From: Sipunculus nudus
Lineage: Eukaryota > Annelida > Sipuncula > Golfingiida > Sipunculidae
Reading direction: 5' to 3'
Assembly: GCA_026874595.1 (NCBI GenBank)
Contig: CM049306.1
Coordinates: 74,649,642-74,713,641 of the forward strand
Length of the DNA: 64,000 bases
Shown here: piece by piece, positions 13,201-28,153 of the stretch
How the letters are laid out: each line of letters starts with the position of its first letter
Numbering within the stretch: the stretch's first letter is position 1
Program-made: the position numbers and the translations under genes
Notes under the pieces: generated by a model
Seen by the model: the letters and a program-made list of their open reading frames with translations, nothing else
The model's database searches: none
Told to the model about the DNA's origin: nothing

Positions 13201-16200
13201 AAAATACTTGAGGAAGTGGTAAGCCCTGAACCTATCTGCAAGTGTTTGGCAGCGATTGGACCCATAACCACAGAGAAGAAGCCCATCACTGTGAATTATA
13301 AAATGATGAATCAGATACTTCTGTGGTTTGATAATCCTTACCCTTTGAGCTTTGTAAAGTCATACTCTTCTCCTGTGGGTGACGTGTACTTGCAGTGTGT
13401 TTCACACGTGGAATGATCCTTTGTAACCAGCCCCTCCCCACAGCTTCGACAGGCCTGCTCCCCAAGGGGGTTCCAAGACTGTACCACCATGTTTGCAGGA
13501 CATTCCACGCATGCTGAGGTGTTAGTGGTCAGGTAGTGTCCTTTGGGGCATGGCACACAACTGTATGAATAAACAGTAAGAATTTAACAATTGATTAAAA
13601 ATTAATAACATGACTAAGCTTCATGATCACACATACAAATTTATTCATTGCATCTGGAAAGATTCTTTTCCAATTCTTTAACATGTGGTCAATTGGTCAT
13701 GAAGCTCAGCTAACTGGCATGGCATTATAGCCTAACATTCACAACTGGAATTACATCACCTGAAAGCCAAACTGAGATTTACTTCAGAAGTGATCTTATA
13801 TGGACAGGGCACTTCCTTAAGTGATGGTTAACACATATGTGAAAACTGAATTCAATCATGACTGGTTTATACAGGTTGTATCAGATAAGAATAACATAAA
13901 GGTCACCGATTTTCAAACTCCTCTAAGAACTTAGTGGAAACAACTTGTGTGTCAAATTTGAGAGACACATATGTAACACTTTCCAAGTAATTGCATCACA
14001 AAAATGTTACAGATGAAGTATAATTTGCCTGAATTGACCTTGAAGATAAAGGCAAAGGTCACAAGTTTCATAGTCCTCTCAGGATCTGGTTGAAACATTT
14101 TGTCTTTCAAAGTTGATGAAAAAAAATGCACTACTTCAAATATTTAGAAGAGACTGACTTCCATGGGCTCAAAAGCATGTTTTTGCTATATTGTTTGGAG
14201 CAGAGAAGTCACTGACCTAATTTTTGGTTTAGTATGAGATTTTTTACCGAGACCTCCCTGGATATTATTATTATATTACTTGTGGTTAGATGTTTCTAGG
14301 TCTGATGGTCAGCTGAGCTAAGAATCAAGATATGCCTGTTGTGTCTGGTTTACATTAAATTGATGCTAATTTTTTTTCGCAATGAATTTGTTTTAGATTG
14401 AATCATAAATTTATGCTGCTGTTTCTTATTTTGTGAAAAATATATTCTAGTGTGAACTCTGTTTTAATTTCACCATGAGATTTAGTGCTGTAATATGGTA
14501 CAAATTACTCAAATACCATATCAGGATCATCAGATGACCTTGTACTAATACTCTGATACTTGGTCAAACTTAATGATCAGATGGAAAGTGACATCTCCCA
14601 CTGAATAATAGTCTTCATCACATATAACTTTTGTATTAAGCTGAAATGTGAACTGTATAGAATATGGCTGGCTTTTATATCATAATAGCTACAAGATAAA
14701 ACCAACAGAAGGAGCTTTTCAGATACATTGTTATCCCAGAAGCTTACAGGCAAAAATTATTGTAAAAACTGATTGTTGAATGAATGAATACAAAATTCCC
14801 CAATTAGTTAATTACATTATCTTAATATAAAACACATATTCTATGGCAATTTTTACGGTACATCTAATGTAATATTACAGCTCCACTGAGGTAGTTTTCT
14901 GTATGATTATTTTCTGTATAACTTACCCATCGTTTTGAGCACCACGAGGACACCTCTTACAGGCAGCTGCTCCTCCCTGCAGAGTGTTTGTCACATTAAT
15001 TGAGTAAATCTTAGCCTCATCATAAATCAACTGGAACTGACCATCCTTCACATCAAGACTAGCTGTCTTCTGGAAAGCCCATGTGAAGGTCACAGCATCA
15101 GTCTTTGTTATATCATGTGTGACATACTGCTTGCTTGTTTTGTATTTCCACCTCTTTATCACATTGGTTCCGCCATTTTTGTATGTCTGTAAAGATTAAA
15201 TATACGGTATAACCTCGCCATACGACCACCTCAGTTTAGCAACCACCTCAAAATATTGACCACTTGTTCATGGTCCCAAGTCATTTTTTGCTCTTTACAT
15301 CAGACCTTGCTTAGACGATGACCTTCAAAATGTGACCACTTTATTGAGGTCTCACTGATTGTTGTCATTTCAAAATTTTGCTTTGTAACACTTCAGGCCT
15401 AATGCAAACCTGTGCAATGAGATTACACCAGGTATAATGCTTCAATACTGGACCATTACTTTTCAAGAACATGTGTAACATGTATATGTACAATGCAAGT
15501 ACTAAACACTTAGAACAAGAAACATTTAAACAAACATCACTGCTGCAATTCTGGCATGGGTGCACACAACACAAAAACTAGATTATGGGTAGTCAACAAG
15601 CGACTACTTGTATCCGCCAAAATCAGAGTGGGAAAGGTGAAGTGAGGCATGGATTGAGTGGCAGGGGAAATAGAGTGAGGTCTGTTGCATAATAGCCTGG
15701 ATGTCTGCAGCAGAAATGTGTATGTAGGTTGCGCAACCTACCAGAAAATCGAGAAAGCTGTCCAAGATGTATAAACCTGCAAAATTGTAGGCAGATAAGT
15801 CAAACCACTACTGAGATATGAGTGATTTTAACCCATGGCAAACAAACAGACAGACACTGTGCAAAAATGGTGGCAGGTGGCACCACCAATTTTGTGTATG
15901 ATTAAGAGCTATGTGAGATCTATACACATGAAAAATTTCTGGGGGATATTTCAAACCAGTCCTGAGATATTAGCCTGAATGTCTGCAGCGTATACATAAA
16001 TGTAGGTGGCGCCAGCTGCCACAAAATCCAAAAAGCTATCCAAGATGTATAAACCTGCAAAATTTTAGGCAGATATGTCTAACCACTGCCGAATATGAGT
16101 GATTTTATCCCAAGGAAAACAAACAGACAGATGCTGTGCAATAATGATTGCAGGTGGCGCCACCAGTTTTGCGTATGATAAAGAGCTATGTGAGATCTAT

Positions 16201-19200
16201 TAACATGCAAAATTTTTGTCCAATCGGTCAAATGGTTCCTGAGATATCAGCTTGGGTGTCTGCAGCGTTAATTTGAATGTAGGTGGTGCCACCTGTCATA
16301 AAATCAAGAAAGCTGTCAAGGATGTATAAACCTGAAAAATATCAGGTGGATAAGTCAAACCACTGCCGAGATATGACTGATTTTATCCCAAGGCAGATGA
16401 ACAGATGGATGCTGTGCATAAAATTGTTGCAGATGGCACCACCAGTTTAGCGTATGATAAGGAGCTATGGGAGATCTATACACATGCAAAATTTTGGCCC
16501 AACTGGTCAAACAGTTCCCGAGATATGAGATTGGATGTCTGCAGCTTAAATGTGAATGTAGGTGGAGCCACCTGTCATAAAATCAAGAAAGCTGTCCAGG
16601 ATGTATACACATGCAAAATTTCAGGTGGATAAGTCCAACCAATGCAGAGATATGAGTGTTTTTATCCCAAGGCAGATGAACAGATGGACGCTGCGCACAA
16701 ATGGTTGCAGGTGGCGCCTCCATTTTTAGTGTATGTTATAAAGCTTTCCAAGGGCTACATTTGTGCAAAATCTTTAGCCTTATCGGTCAAGCGGTTCCCG
16801 AGATATATCGGTTTATGTGTGGAAACAGACGCAAAAATGGATTCTGGGCAGAGAGGAAAAGTCAGAGGTCAACCAAAAAAGAGGGCGCAACTCTGTTTTG
16901 GCGGATACAATGATTGTAGCTGGCACCACCAGTCTTATATACAACGAAGAGATATATACATATGCCCAAAGTCAGACTGATATGACAAACCCCTCCTGTA
17001 AAATAAGCAGGGACATACACTGTGCAAAAATTATTGTAGGTGGCGCCACCAGTCTTGTACACTATAAAGCTACCCGATATGTATAAACATGCCCAATTAT
17101 AGGCTGATGTATCAAATTCCTCTGTAGAAATAAGCAGGCACATACACTGCAAAAGTCAATGTAGGTGGCACCAGCTGTCTTGTAAATGAGAATACCATCA
17201 AAGAGGCACAGACAGGTCAAAATATCAGCCCAATACATCAAACTTTCCCAGAGTTTGATGCACTTGGCTGACAAGGCTTAAGTAGTAAAGCAATTGCCCC
17301 TGAGTGACCTGAGACAAATTGCTGCCTCCAGCTACTGCACTGAGTGAACTCTTGACCTGTACCTGGCTAGACTGAGTGAACTTTTGACCTGTATCTGGCT
17401 GCACTGAGTGAACTCTTGACCTGTTGCATAATCTGACACAGTTGGCAGTCTGCCAAAGCTATAAATAGATTCAGGCTGAACTTTGGTGCCAAATATGATG
17501 CAGTGAGCAGTATGCCAAAGCTATAAATAGAAGCAGCTACTGCACTGAGTAAACTCTTGACCTATACCTGGCTGCACTTTTTCATATCCTGGCACTGTGC
17601 CAAAACTATTTATAGAGCTGACATCATCTTGGCTAATGGCCAACATCAAGGCACTGCCAATCTGCCTATGGTAAACCAAGTGCTGTCATCTGTACACAAA
17701 AGTGGTCCCTACTTGAAATAATTTTGAAATTTACTTTCCCTATACAAAATGCTTTTCAGCTGACTTTTTATAAAAAAGAAATCAGAAATATATGTAAAAT
17801 TATTACGGATGCACACTAAATGCAAAATTAAAATACAAATATATCTCTTGATGGCAAATTCTTGAATTAAGTTGAGTAGGGATACCAATAATTTATAATC
17901 CATGTACAGTTGTCTTTATATAGCCACATAGAGCTGAATATCCATGATTGTAACATTGCCTGGTATGAAGAATAACTTAAACCATAAATCTAAATTTTTT
18001 AAAAGCTTTTAAAAAAACTTTCTTGTCAATATTTACCAAAGATAACCTGAAATCTAAATGTCTAGTGGGATGATGTAATAGATGCTGGTAAACTGGTGCC
18101 AGGCTAGATGTAACAGCATCACACAGCTAATATATATGGTAAAATGACTCAATTCAATCTCCATAATTAAGCCAAAAAATCATTCAGATGGAACCATTAA
18201 AGACAATTATTATAAGAATTATTGTAGGGATTATTCTTGTAAAATATTTAACAAACTGGCTTCAGTGGCATCAGTTGAAAAACGTTTCGCAGGTTTATAA
18301 CTCATATAGGAAGATACAGCATACTGGCTAAGTTCAGCTTCCCGTAACTCAGCCAAAAAGCACTGAACCAAAACCACTTGAACAAACTTGAATTATCAAC
18401 ATCTGAGGATAATTAATGTGTGAGATTTAAGAATTTGGCCCAGTGGTTTTTGAGAAGAAGATCTTTGTAGCCACTGAGCTAAAATGGGTAGTTATGGCAT
18501 ATGACTAAATTCAGCTTCCCATAACTTAGCCAAAAGTCACTGAAAAGAGACCATTTGAACAAACTTCAGAAAGCACTACCCTAGGATCATTTCTGTGCGA
18601 TATTAAACATTTTGGCCATAAGGTTTCAGAGAAGAAGTTTTTTGTATGCCTCAGTGTGATACAAGCACTGATGACCCCGTACAAAAATGCTGATGCAGGT
18701 GGCGCCACCAATACCTCAATTTCAGATATGACCTATGTGACCAACATTGGGTAAAATTTGGTGATGATAGCTCCAGCCGTTTCTGAGATATAAATTTTAA
18801 TATGCTTTTTTGCACAGTTAACAAAATTCAACCTCCTGTAACTCGACCAAAAAAGTCTCCGAATTGAAACCATTCGAACAAATTTGAGAAAGATTGTTAC
18901 AGGGATAATTTCTGTGAAATATTGGACAATTTGGCTTGACAATTTCAGAGAAGAAGATTTTTAAAGCTTTTTTAGCTTTTTCCCTATAAAATCTTAGAAA
19001 ATGCAGTTAGAAAAAAAAATAAACAAAAGCCGATATAGTTTTTTGGATGACTGATTATTTGCAAAAATTTTGGGGATGCTAGCTCCTGCCGTTTTTTAGA
19101 TAGCTATGGTTAACGTACAGACGACGCACCACACACGACGCACGATGCCGCACCATCGCATAAGCTCACAGGTTCGCTAAAAAACCTTTTTTTGATTATT

Positions 19201-22200
19201 GGTTGCCCCTCCATTTAGCCTGGAAATGATCCAAAATATACTGATTAAGTCCAACATTTTTCTGTCCAAACAGTGTTGTATTAATGACAGTGATTAAAGT
19301 GAAAAATAGTAGAATGGTTATTTATGATTTGCATCATACCAAGGAGGCTCTCTTTTAATTTTGCACCAAAAGGAAGGGCAATAAAGGCAACACATTCCTG
19401 CAGTGTACACTGCAACTGGTAAGAATATTCAGTCATGTCTGGTTAGTGTTTTATTCACCAGCATGCCTCATTTTTTTGTAATTTTAATTTGTATCTTACC
19501 TGCATGAAGTATAATTCACAGTCTTTTTTACAATCCATCTCAAACAGGAATGACACTTTTCCTACAGGTTGTGGCTTGCCCTCAATGATGACCTCATGAC
19601 CTTTGAACCCACTGAGCCTCATTATGAGTACCACATACACATCATCAGCGTGGCCAATCCCACTGTGTATATAATCTGTTCCAAACTGCCAGCCTTTCTC
19701 AGATGCACATCCCTTGTCTGAAAATGGTCAATAGCATGTAAAAATATGGCAGTAACAGGTGCCAGCACCAGGAGCTTTTGGTGGCATCATATTGATCATA
19801 CAATATAGGTAAAACTTTCAAAGCATATATCTTATAGTCCTAAATATATAGCTTAATTATTTTACATGGATAGTACAACCAGTTATAATAACTAATGCAA
19901 AGCTTTCTCCTTGGCTCAGATTCTGGGGTTTGATAGGATGCAGGGGGAGGGGGGGGGGGAGGAAACAGGGACCTGGAAAAAACAGCCAACCTTTTTACCA
20001 CATTTTTCTACTTTTTACTTGTTTTTGCTGCTCTACTGTCCAGGCCAGATTACGTTTATATTTATATAATAGTCACATGGTTGTATTGGTCAAACAGGTT
20101 AGGTAAGTCCAGGATGCTTTGTGAATTACATGGTAAGGGTCACACCAAAATATCAAGTCTCTCAAGAGTTCTTATCGAAATCTGACCTAGAAGCCAAGGC
20201 CAATTAGAGGAAACCCTACAATACTACATCCCTGATTCAAATCTGAACAAGCATAAGCTCAAATGAAAATAAACATTTCATAGACCCATAATTTATCCAT
20301 CTTTTTTAAGTTAAATAAATTTATTAAAGAACCAGTATAACTCTGAGCATTTTGGGAACAGTTTCATTATCTTTTTAAATTTAAATTTACACAAATATTT
20401 TTTGATAATATAATGTAAAATCACAGCAAATTTTAGGCCTTCTCTGATATGTTGTTTAGCAAATGCTACAACATCAATGCAGATCTTGAAATCAAGCATG
20501 TTGGGCAGATTTCACAGATCAGAACAGCCACTGCCTGAACCCTTCACTGATTTATTTTATTTTGCACAAATTCTGACACTCTTTATATTCACATTACTCT
20601 TAGTATCTCAAAGTTCTGATACAGATTACATATAAATAATCACACAATTTTCCTAAAACAGGCAACATCATAAAAAGCTCTGATATTGATTACACAATCC
20701 TCATATTTACATATTTACCTAAAACAGATATACAGGAGGTGGTGATGTTGAGGTTCTCTGGGATGCTGTTCCACCACTTCAGCTGTAAGCCAGCCTCTGC
20801 AGCTGTGGATGCGGGACATTTTTTGCATGGTAAACTCCCATTTGAGTAGTGGTTGGGTTGACATAGCCTGCACTGGCCGTTCACAAACTCCATCCCTGGG
20901 TTACACGGAGGACATGCGTTCTTCGGCCCTGGTGGGGGGAGCTTTGCTGCCCCGGGAGTGTTGTCCAGGCACACCTTAGGCTCTATCCACCTGTACTTCT
21001 TCTGTGTTTTCTTGTCTTTGTCACAGGGTGTCTGCTCCTCGTAGTAATCTGTTGTCTTGCAGGGAGGTCGCTTGGTGCATTCTTTTGATCCCTTCTCTAC
21101 ATAAGAACAAAAGAACACAGATATCAGATTTCATGTGTATTAACCAGAATACTGTTTTGTCCATAACAATTCTACCCAGAAGATAACTTTTCAAGGTTAT
21201 TTAAGCAAATCTTTGATCAGGTGACTATCTGTGATCTTGCTTCAATTTCTATTCAAGCATGAAACAGGCATGAATAAAAGAATTAGGCATGTAGGCATGA
21301 ATAAAAGAATTAGGCATCCAGGCATGAATTAGAGATTTAGAGGTCTAGGCATGAATTAGAGAATTTGAGGACTAGGCATGAATAAAAGAATTAGGGGACT
21401 AGGCATGAATAAAAGAATTACAGATATAGGCACAGCCAAAAATGTCTTTTACTGACAAGGTTTAAGTCTAAGTTAAAAACTGACAAGTTCTCTCACGCTA
21501 TAAATACTAGTTCTTTATACAATAACAAAATGAGATTCACTAGATTCACTAAATATAATGTTTATTCCATTAAATTGTGCAGACTCATGTTATAACTCTG
21601 GAATCAGTAAGACTAAATAGAATACTCAATGTCTTTACTTTAGTCCTGACACACCCCTGCTCCACGGTCAGAGTGGGCATTCTCATGTTTTAACTTTTGA
21701 ATCGGTTAGACTTACTTGAATACTCCGTGTCTTTATTACAGTCCTGACAGGCCCCTGCTCCGCGGTCAGAGTGGGTGTTCTCAGGACACTGCTTACAGGT
21801 GGATGCACCTGCTGGGCTGAAAGTCCCTGGCCGACACTTTGTGCACTCAGAAGTGTATGCAATACCTGCAAACAATCAGAGGGAATCAATTTCAACCTTC
21901 TTAGCTGAACTTTGGGTGTGATTTACAATATAAAGGCAGGTAGAAGAAAATACAAATACAATATAACCTTACCCATTTGCCATCCATTCACTCACCAACT
22001 GAGATATTTTGTGAATAAGGAAGGTCTTTAAAAACTTTCATGGGCTTAAGAGAGAGTGACTGGCACCTCATCATCATGGTAACATTGATGCAATGACAAA
22101 GACATTATAATAATGTCTTTTGGTCATGACAACCTGCTGTTTGCTGGCTGGGATTTGCATCCTGCATGAGTGGTTTCTAGTCACTTTAGTGCTTTACTAA

Positions 22201-25200
22201 AATCACTTTCATATTGTGTTGAAAACAGGTGTCATTAGACTTTACCTGTCCATGACTGTTTATATTATCAAGAATGCATGATATACATGTATGATGACAA
22301 ATGTCAGGAATGATGATAAATGAAAGCGTCCTTGCAAGACTTGTCCTGAATTCAGCCCTTCAAAGGCTCACACTTTTCATCATCATGTCACCTTCACCTA
22401 CTACTAGTATTGGATTACAATACGTTTATAATAACTTTATCCTATATATGGTTTAATAACTTAAGAATGAAAAAACAAGGATTAAATATTAATTTACATC
22501 TATTCATTCAGTCAATGATCATTTTATTTGACATAATAATGTGGTGCAACCTTATGATGAAACAACTGTAACATTTAGGTTAATTAATGATTCCCAGACA
22601 AGATGTCAGACGACTTCTGAACCTATGACTGGATTCACATGACAAAATAACACAAATGTATATTAAATATATTCCTTAGTACTACTAGCCCACATCAAGA
22701 AAATGAAATTTATATATACAGTGGAACCTGTCTGAAAGATCACTTGTCTTATAAGACCACCCATCTAAGAAGACCACCCTTGAGTGTACCAAAAAAGCAT
22801 TGACGTTGCATTGGCTTTAATTGATCTATCTTATTAGTCCACCTATGAATTAAGACCACATTTAGCCAGTCCCATGGATGGTCTCATAACACAGGTTTCA
22901 CTGTATTGGAAGAAAGGCATTTTTGCTGGCTTGATAGTAATACCTGTTATTTCAACATCTTTGAGGAGGACCGGATGCCTGAGAGTAGGTGCCCCCTCAG
23001 ATTCTGCAGAACCAATACTCATGACCTTCCAGCTGAGGATGTTCAGACCAGACTTCAACATGATGGTCTCCTCATTCCAGTCACCAGCCTCAGTCATCTG
23101 TAGACTGGACGAGTCATCATCTTCTACTGTCTGACACTGGTCATTCTGAACCTAGTGGTTACGATTTTAAGTACAATTTATAACATGCAACATGATACTG
23201 TTAACTTATGGTTCAAATGCACAGATTGCTCAAAAAAAAAAAGAGTGGCATCATGCACTTTAAGAGTAAAAAAAAAAACACTTAAAATGTTTCAGTCATC
23301 TTGGAAAAACAAGTCAGTTGATTATTAATGGCTTAAATATATATTAAAAGTCCTCTTAAAGAACTGTATTCCTCAGCATGCATGGAAGTCTGCATGAGTG
23401 AAACAACATGAAGTGATCAAGAGAAACAAATGTTAGATATATGGATTTGCTTCAATGCCATATTTGGGCAATATTCAACCAAACACTCTTCCCTTTTTCG
23501 TGCTACTTTTTCCCAGTGCTTTGTGGGTATGATGTTGACCTTTGACCCCTGTTTATTAATGAGACTATAATATGATTCACATAATTGGTAACACCAGTCC
23601 AAGATGACACCATCTCACCAACCAGTTGAGAAGTGTGAACACAATAAAGGCTGGCTTGAAGTGAGGGAATCCCAACTTTATAAGGACCATAGTGTACAAA
23701 TAGAAGAAGAGAACAAATTACAAAATATAGTTAAACCTAAGACAAACACGTCTTAAATCAATTAATGTATGCCTAACTTATTGTTTTTAATCATGCTTGT
23801 CATTCATTGTGTCCCAAATGAATTTCAGTGTCATATGAACTCACTGTGAAATGAAACATTGTCTTTTCGTCAGGGAACTGGTATTTGAAGTTGACAGAGC
23901 CTGCCTTCACCAACTTTGCAGAGTAGACCAGAGTTGTCACACAGTCCGCCGGAGATGCACTGATTTCACGTCCCTGTGGTGTCCAACCAGACCTGTAGGT
24001 AAAACAACATTCATGTTATAGATTGAGCAAATGACGCTTACATAAACCACCCTGAGCCCAGGTGAAGGTTATCCTATCAGACATACTTATCAGATCTGTC
24101 TGACAAGATTTTCTCTTCCGACAATAAGATCTGCTTCACATTTCATCTTAACCTTAACAAGAGTAGCAAATCAGGCCACTGGCTAATACAGCATTTAAAC
24201 ATTTCAAGTGAACGGTCTCCTTTAGTGTCAGTCCCTGAGAGGGGCAGGGATCAGGCAGTACTGACATTAATCCTGTCTCATGGAGACAAAACATTGATCT
24301 GTTCTTGGAAGGCACAGAAAATCATGTACATGTAAGGTTCACTTGATGTCTCATTGGATTTATTTCTCTGGAACAGCCCTTATCTAAATCATAATTATTT
24401 TCCATCTAACTAGAATTTTTTCAAAGATATTAATGAGACAGGCCTTAATATTTTAAATTATTTTAACATCAGGGATGGATTCCATTTATCACAGGAATGG
24501 TGGTTCATTTTTTTCAAAAGTTTTTTTTTTTTTTTAATTTCAATTGAAATAGAAGTCTTCTGTGATTTATCAAATGAAGAAAATATGATTAGATTTTCGT
24601 GGTGACATGTTGCATATCTTATGTTAATAAAGACAAACAGCTTAATTCAGGGACACATCTATCTTTCTCAGACTTGATAAATATCATATACATTAACATT
24701 TGCTCATGTTTCTTGCTATATATTGTTACACACACACACATCTTAAGTTGGTAATAAATTATTAGAAAGCACTGAATTATATATCCTTGGTTAATAATAA
24801 AATTAAAGCAACACATTAACAGTTAGTTAAGGTGTATTTAAATATTAATCTTATGATATACTAAATTTGGTTCATGTATCAAAATATGAAATATATGTAA
24901 AGTAATGTACAAAGTGACCAATAATTATTGTCCATTATTTAATCTACCCTAAATTCCATGTGCAATTTTAAGTACATCACTTTACAGGACAAAAGAAAAA
25001 TATAATTAAAACATCAAATGACATTAACAGTCAAAATAAATAGGAAACTCACTTGGCACAGCTGATGTTCTTTTCAAACACATCTGCATAACTTTCTTGA
25101 TTCAGAAGATCACCGAATGTCTGTATAAAGCTCTCTGTCTGTACAGTGAAGCCATCTGGCAGCGTGTCCCAGTCCTCGAAGCGTACTCCTCCACCCATGG

Positions 25201-28121
25201 AATACGTTCCCTCTGGGCATGGCTTACATTCCTGATCTCCCTGGATGTCCAGATACTGTCCTGGTTTACACTGGAATGCTGAAAATACATAAATATACTG
25301 TAGTTGGTGTTGGGAATCAGCTGTTAAATCATGTTCGATGACTGAAAAGCAAAGGCAACCCATGATCAATTATTAATCATTTATTTCATGTATAACTTTT
25401 TTTATATAACTTGAATTTTTTTCAAAATTTAATAAACCTGTCACTAACCTGTATTGGATTCATGGCCACATTTTAATAGCTTTGTGTGATTTAATGTAAA
25501 ATCAATGATACAGCTACAACAGCCATGATGTAGATCTACACACAAAATGACTTCTAAGAAAACAAGCAAATTTGTGGAATTTATGTCCTCCGCTTCCTGT
25601 GATCTTAATGCTTGCTTCTGAATATGTTTTAGTTTTTATTTTCCCCTGTAGAAGTCTACACATGTCACAGTGACTGTGTATAAGTTTTCACTGTCCCCTG
25701 AAGATGTCTCCACATGTCATAATTTCTGTTGTGAATTAGGAACCAAATCGAATTTTTTTGTTTGTTTTGGAGCTGGTGATAATACATTTGTAGACAGACA
25801 CTCCAAAACTAATCCCAACCAAGGTATGCATGGGAGTAATCCCTGACTCAAATTTGAATGAAATTGGATAATATTTAGGAAAGTCATTGCATTGAAAAGA
25901 AAACCTGATGGATGGACAGACAGAGGGACAGACAGACCCTTCTGTTCCACAGAAGCCAGGGACAAAAAAACCTTGCTAAATGTAGGCAGCTCTGAGATAG
26001 AGTCTGCATTCATCACTCTGGTGAATATTTAAATAATAAAGATGAATCAATTACTGAGGGATGACAGAGACTAATGAAATATTTACACCATTATAAGGAT
26101 CCCAGGCTGTGCAAATGTAATAAAGATAACCTGGTTATGAGATAAATGGTAATACCCATTACCTCACTTCATTCAATACAGTAAGGTTGCAATTCTTTGA
26201 TGAAGACTACCTGTCCTCTAATAATAAGCAAGAACTTTAGAGAGAGGAAAAATATGTAACAATGACATATGCATTGAAGTATGGGCTAACTTAATTACTA
26301 AGTTACAGAAAGAACAAGTGGCCCACAGACCATGCTGCTCAGCTGAATCTAATTTTGGGATTCCAAGGAGATTTACCCAAGGACCTCCCAGGGATGTTAA
26401 GTTAGAGATTTCTAAGTCAAGCACTTATAATATGTGCCCTGGTAATATACAGCCAGACAGCTTGATGACCAGATAAATGAAGTAAAAGTCATCTGAGCTA
26501 AAAACCGTACATTTAATAAATCATGATTCCAACTGATTCAACAACTGTTCCTACTGTTTCAATGACATTTTAAACAGTAACAGACATAACCTAATTCTCT
26601 AACATTTGTGTTTCAATGCAAACCATTAAATAACTAGAATGGCTTTGTTTTTGCAGCGCAAAAGCAGATATATGTCTCCCCTCCCTCTATGGGCCATCCC
26701 AAATATAAGGGGAAAATATGCACTGTCTCAAAACAATGATTCTAGATGTCAGCAGACTGACCTTCAAGATCAAGTCAAGGTCACCGGTTTTCAGATTCCC
26801 CCAAGATTTTGGCAGAAAAAACTGGTGTGTCAAATTTGAAGAAAAAATCTTCAGTACTTCCAAAGTTATGGGGGTCACAATAAATTATCTGACCTTGAAG
26901 ATCCTGGCCAAGTCGCCAATTTTCAAATTCATCCAAGCACTTTGTTAAAACAAGTTGTATACCTGATTTGATGACAAAATGTGAGAGACTTCAATAGTTC
27001 TTTGGTTCACAAAATGAGGAGGAAGGTCAATATCGGTAGGAACAAAATGTGTTTCAAATTTCGGGAAAAAATATGCACCCCTTAAGATGTTATTGCGTTC
27101 ACAAGATATCCTACAGCTACTGACGACTACAATAGACTATGGCACTGAAAACAACATGTCTCCCCCTTCCAGGTACAAATTACATTCAATGGATGCATTA
27201 TTAAATAATCATAACTTGTAGGTATGTAATTTATTCAAAATGGCCTTAAAAAGTGAATTTTCCACTTGTGTGAGTCAGTGGACTCCTTCAGACTGCAGAT
27301 TTAAATTGAAAAGACAAATGTGAAAAAAAAATACACATGTTGTTCCACTTAAAAATCCAACATTCTGATAAATACAACCCTAACATAGTAAAACTGTATT
27401 TGACAAGCTATAAATATCTTAGTATGATGGAACAGGAAATATTAAACAAGTGTCACTGAAAGTCAGGTTACTCCCACTGCTGGTAGAATACCTTCTGCAT
27501 TCCAATGTCTCCAGTAACAATCTGGCTTAGCTTGAAATGTAGTGAATATCTGGAAAACACTGGATTATCCTTATCTGGAGTAAATCTGTCATATTCAACT
27601 TAAAGCAAAGAATGGGACCAAGGCTGAGCCTCTCCTCATGCTTAAGTGTACTTCAAAGCCTTGGTCAGATTCCCATGATCATAAAATCAAATTTAAAAAT
27701 GTTTATTTCAATTATTAATTAAAGTGAGAACAGTGACACTTATTTAATATTTCCTGTTCCATCATACTAAGATATTTAATGCTTGTCAAGAATAATAAAT
27801 GTAGAAGTCTCCGGAATTATGACAAATGATTATCTGGGCAGCTCATTTTAAAATTTATCAAATATCTGACATCATATTTTTTTTTCAGTAACGTTATGGT
27901 TACATATGTACCTTTATGAATGCTGATACTGTAGTTGTGTTAAAAACACTTGAACCTTACAATCACTGTGTTCATATAGTTAAAGATACAAATATGGTAA
28001 TCAAGGGCAGATCCAGATATTTGTGAACAGGGGGGCGCTTAATATTTGGCTAGGGTATTAAGAAAAAATAAATTCTTAAATTGTGCATGTAATTTTTCTG
28101 TTTTGTTTATATATTATTATA

Positions 28122-28153
<32 letters not shown>

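Noticed and set aside
16405-17274. Cluster of overlapping 60-110-codon frames on both strands
   Set aside because: They follow the period of the ~278-bp repeat units and change frame with each indel; shadows of the repeat, not genes.
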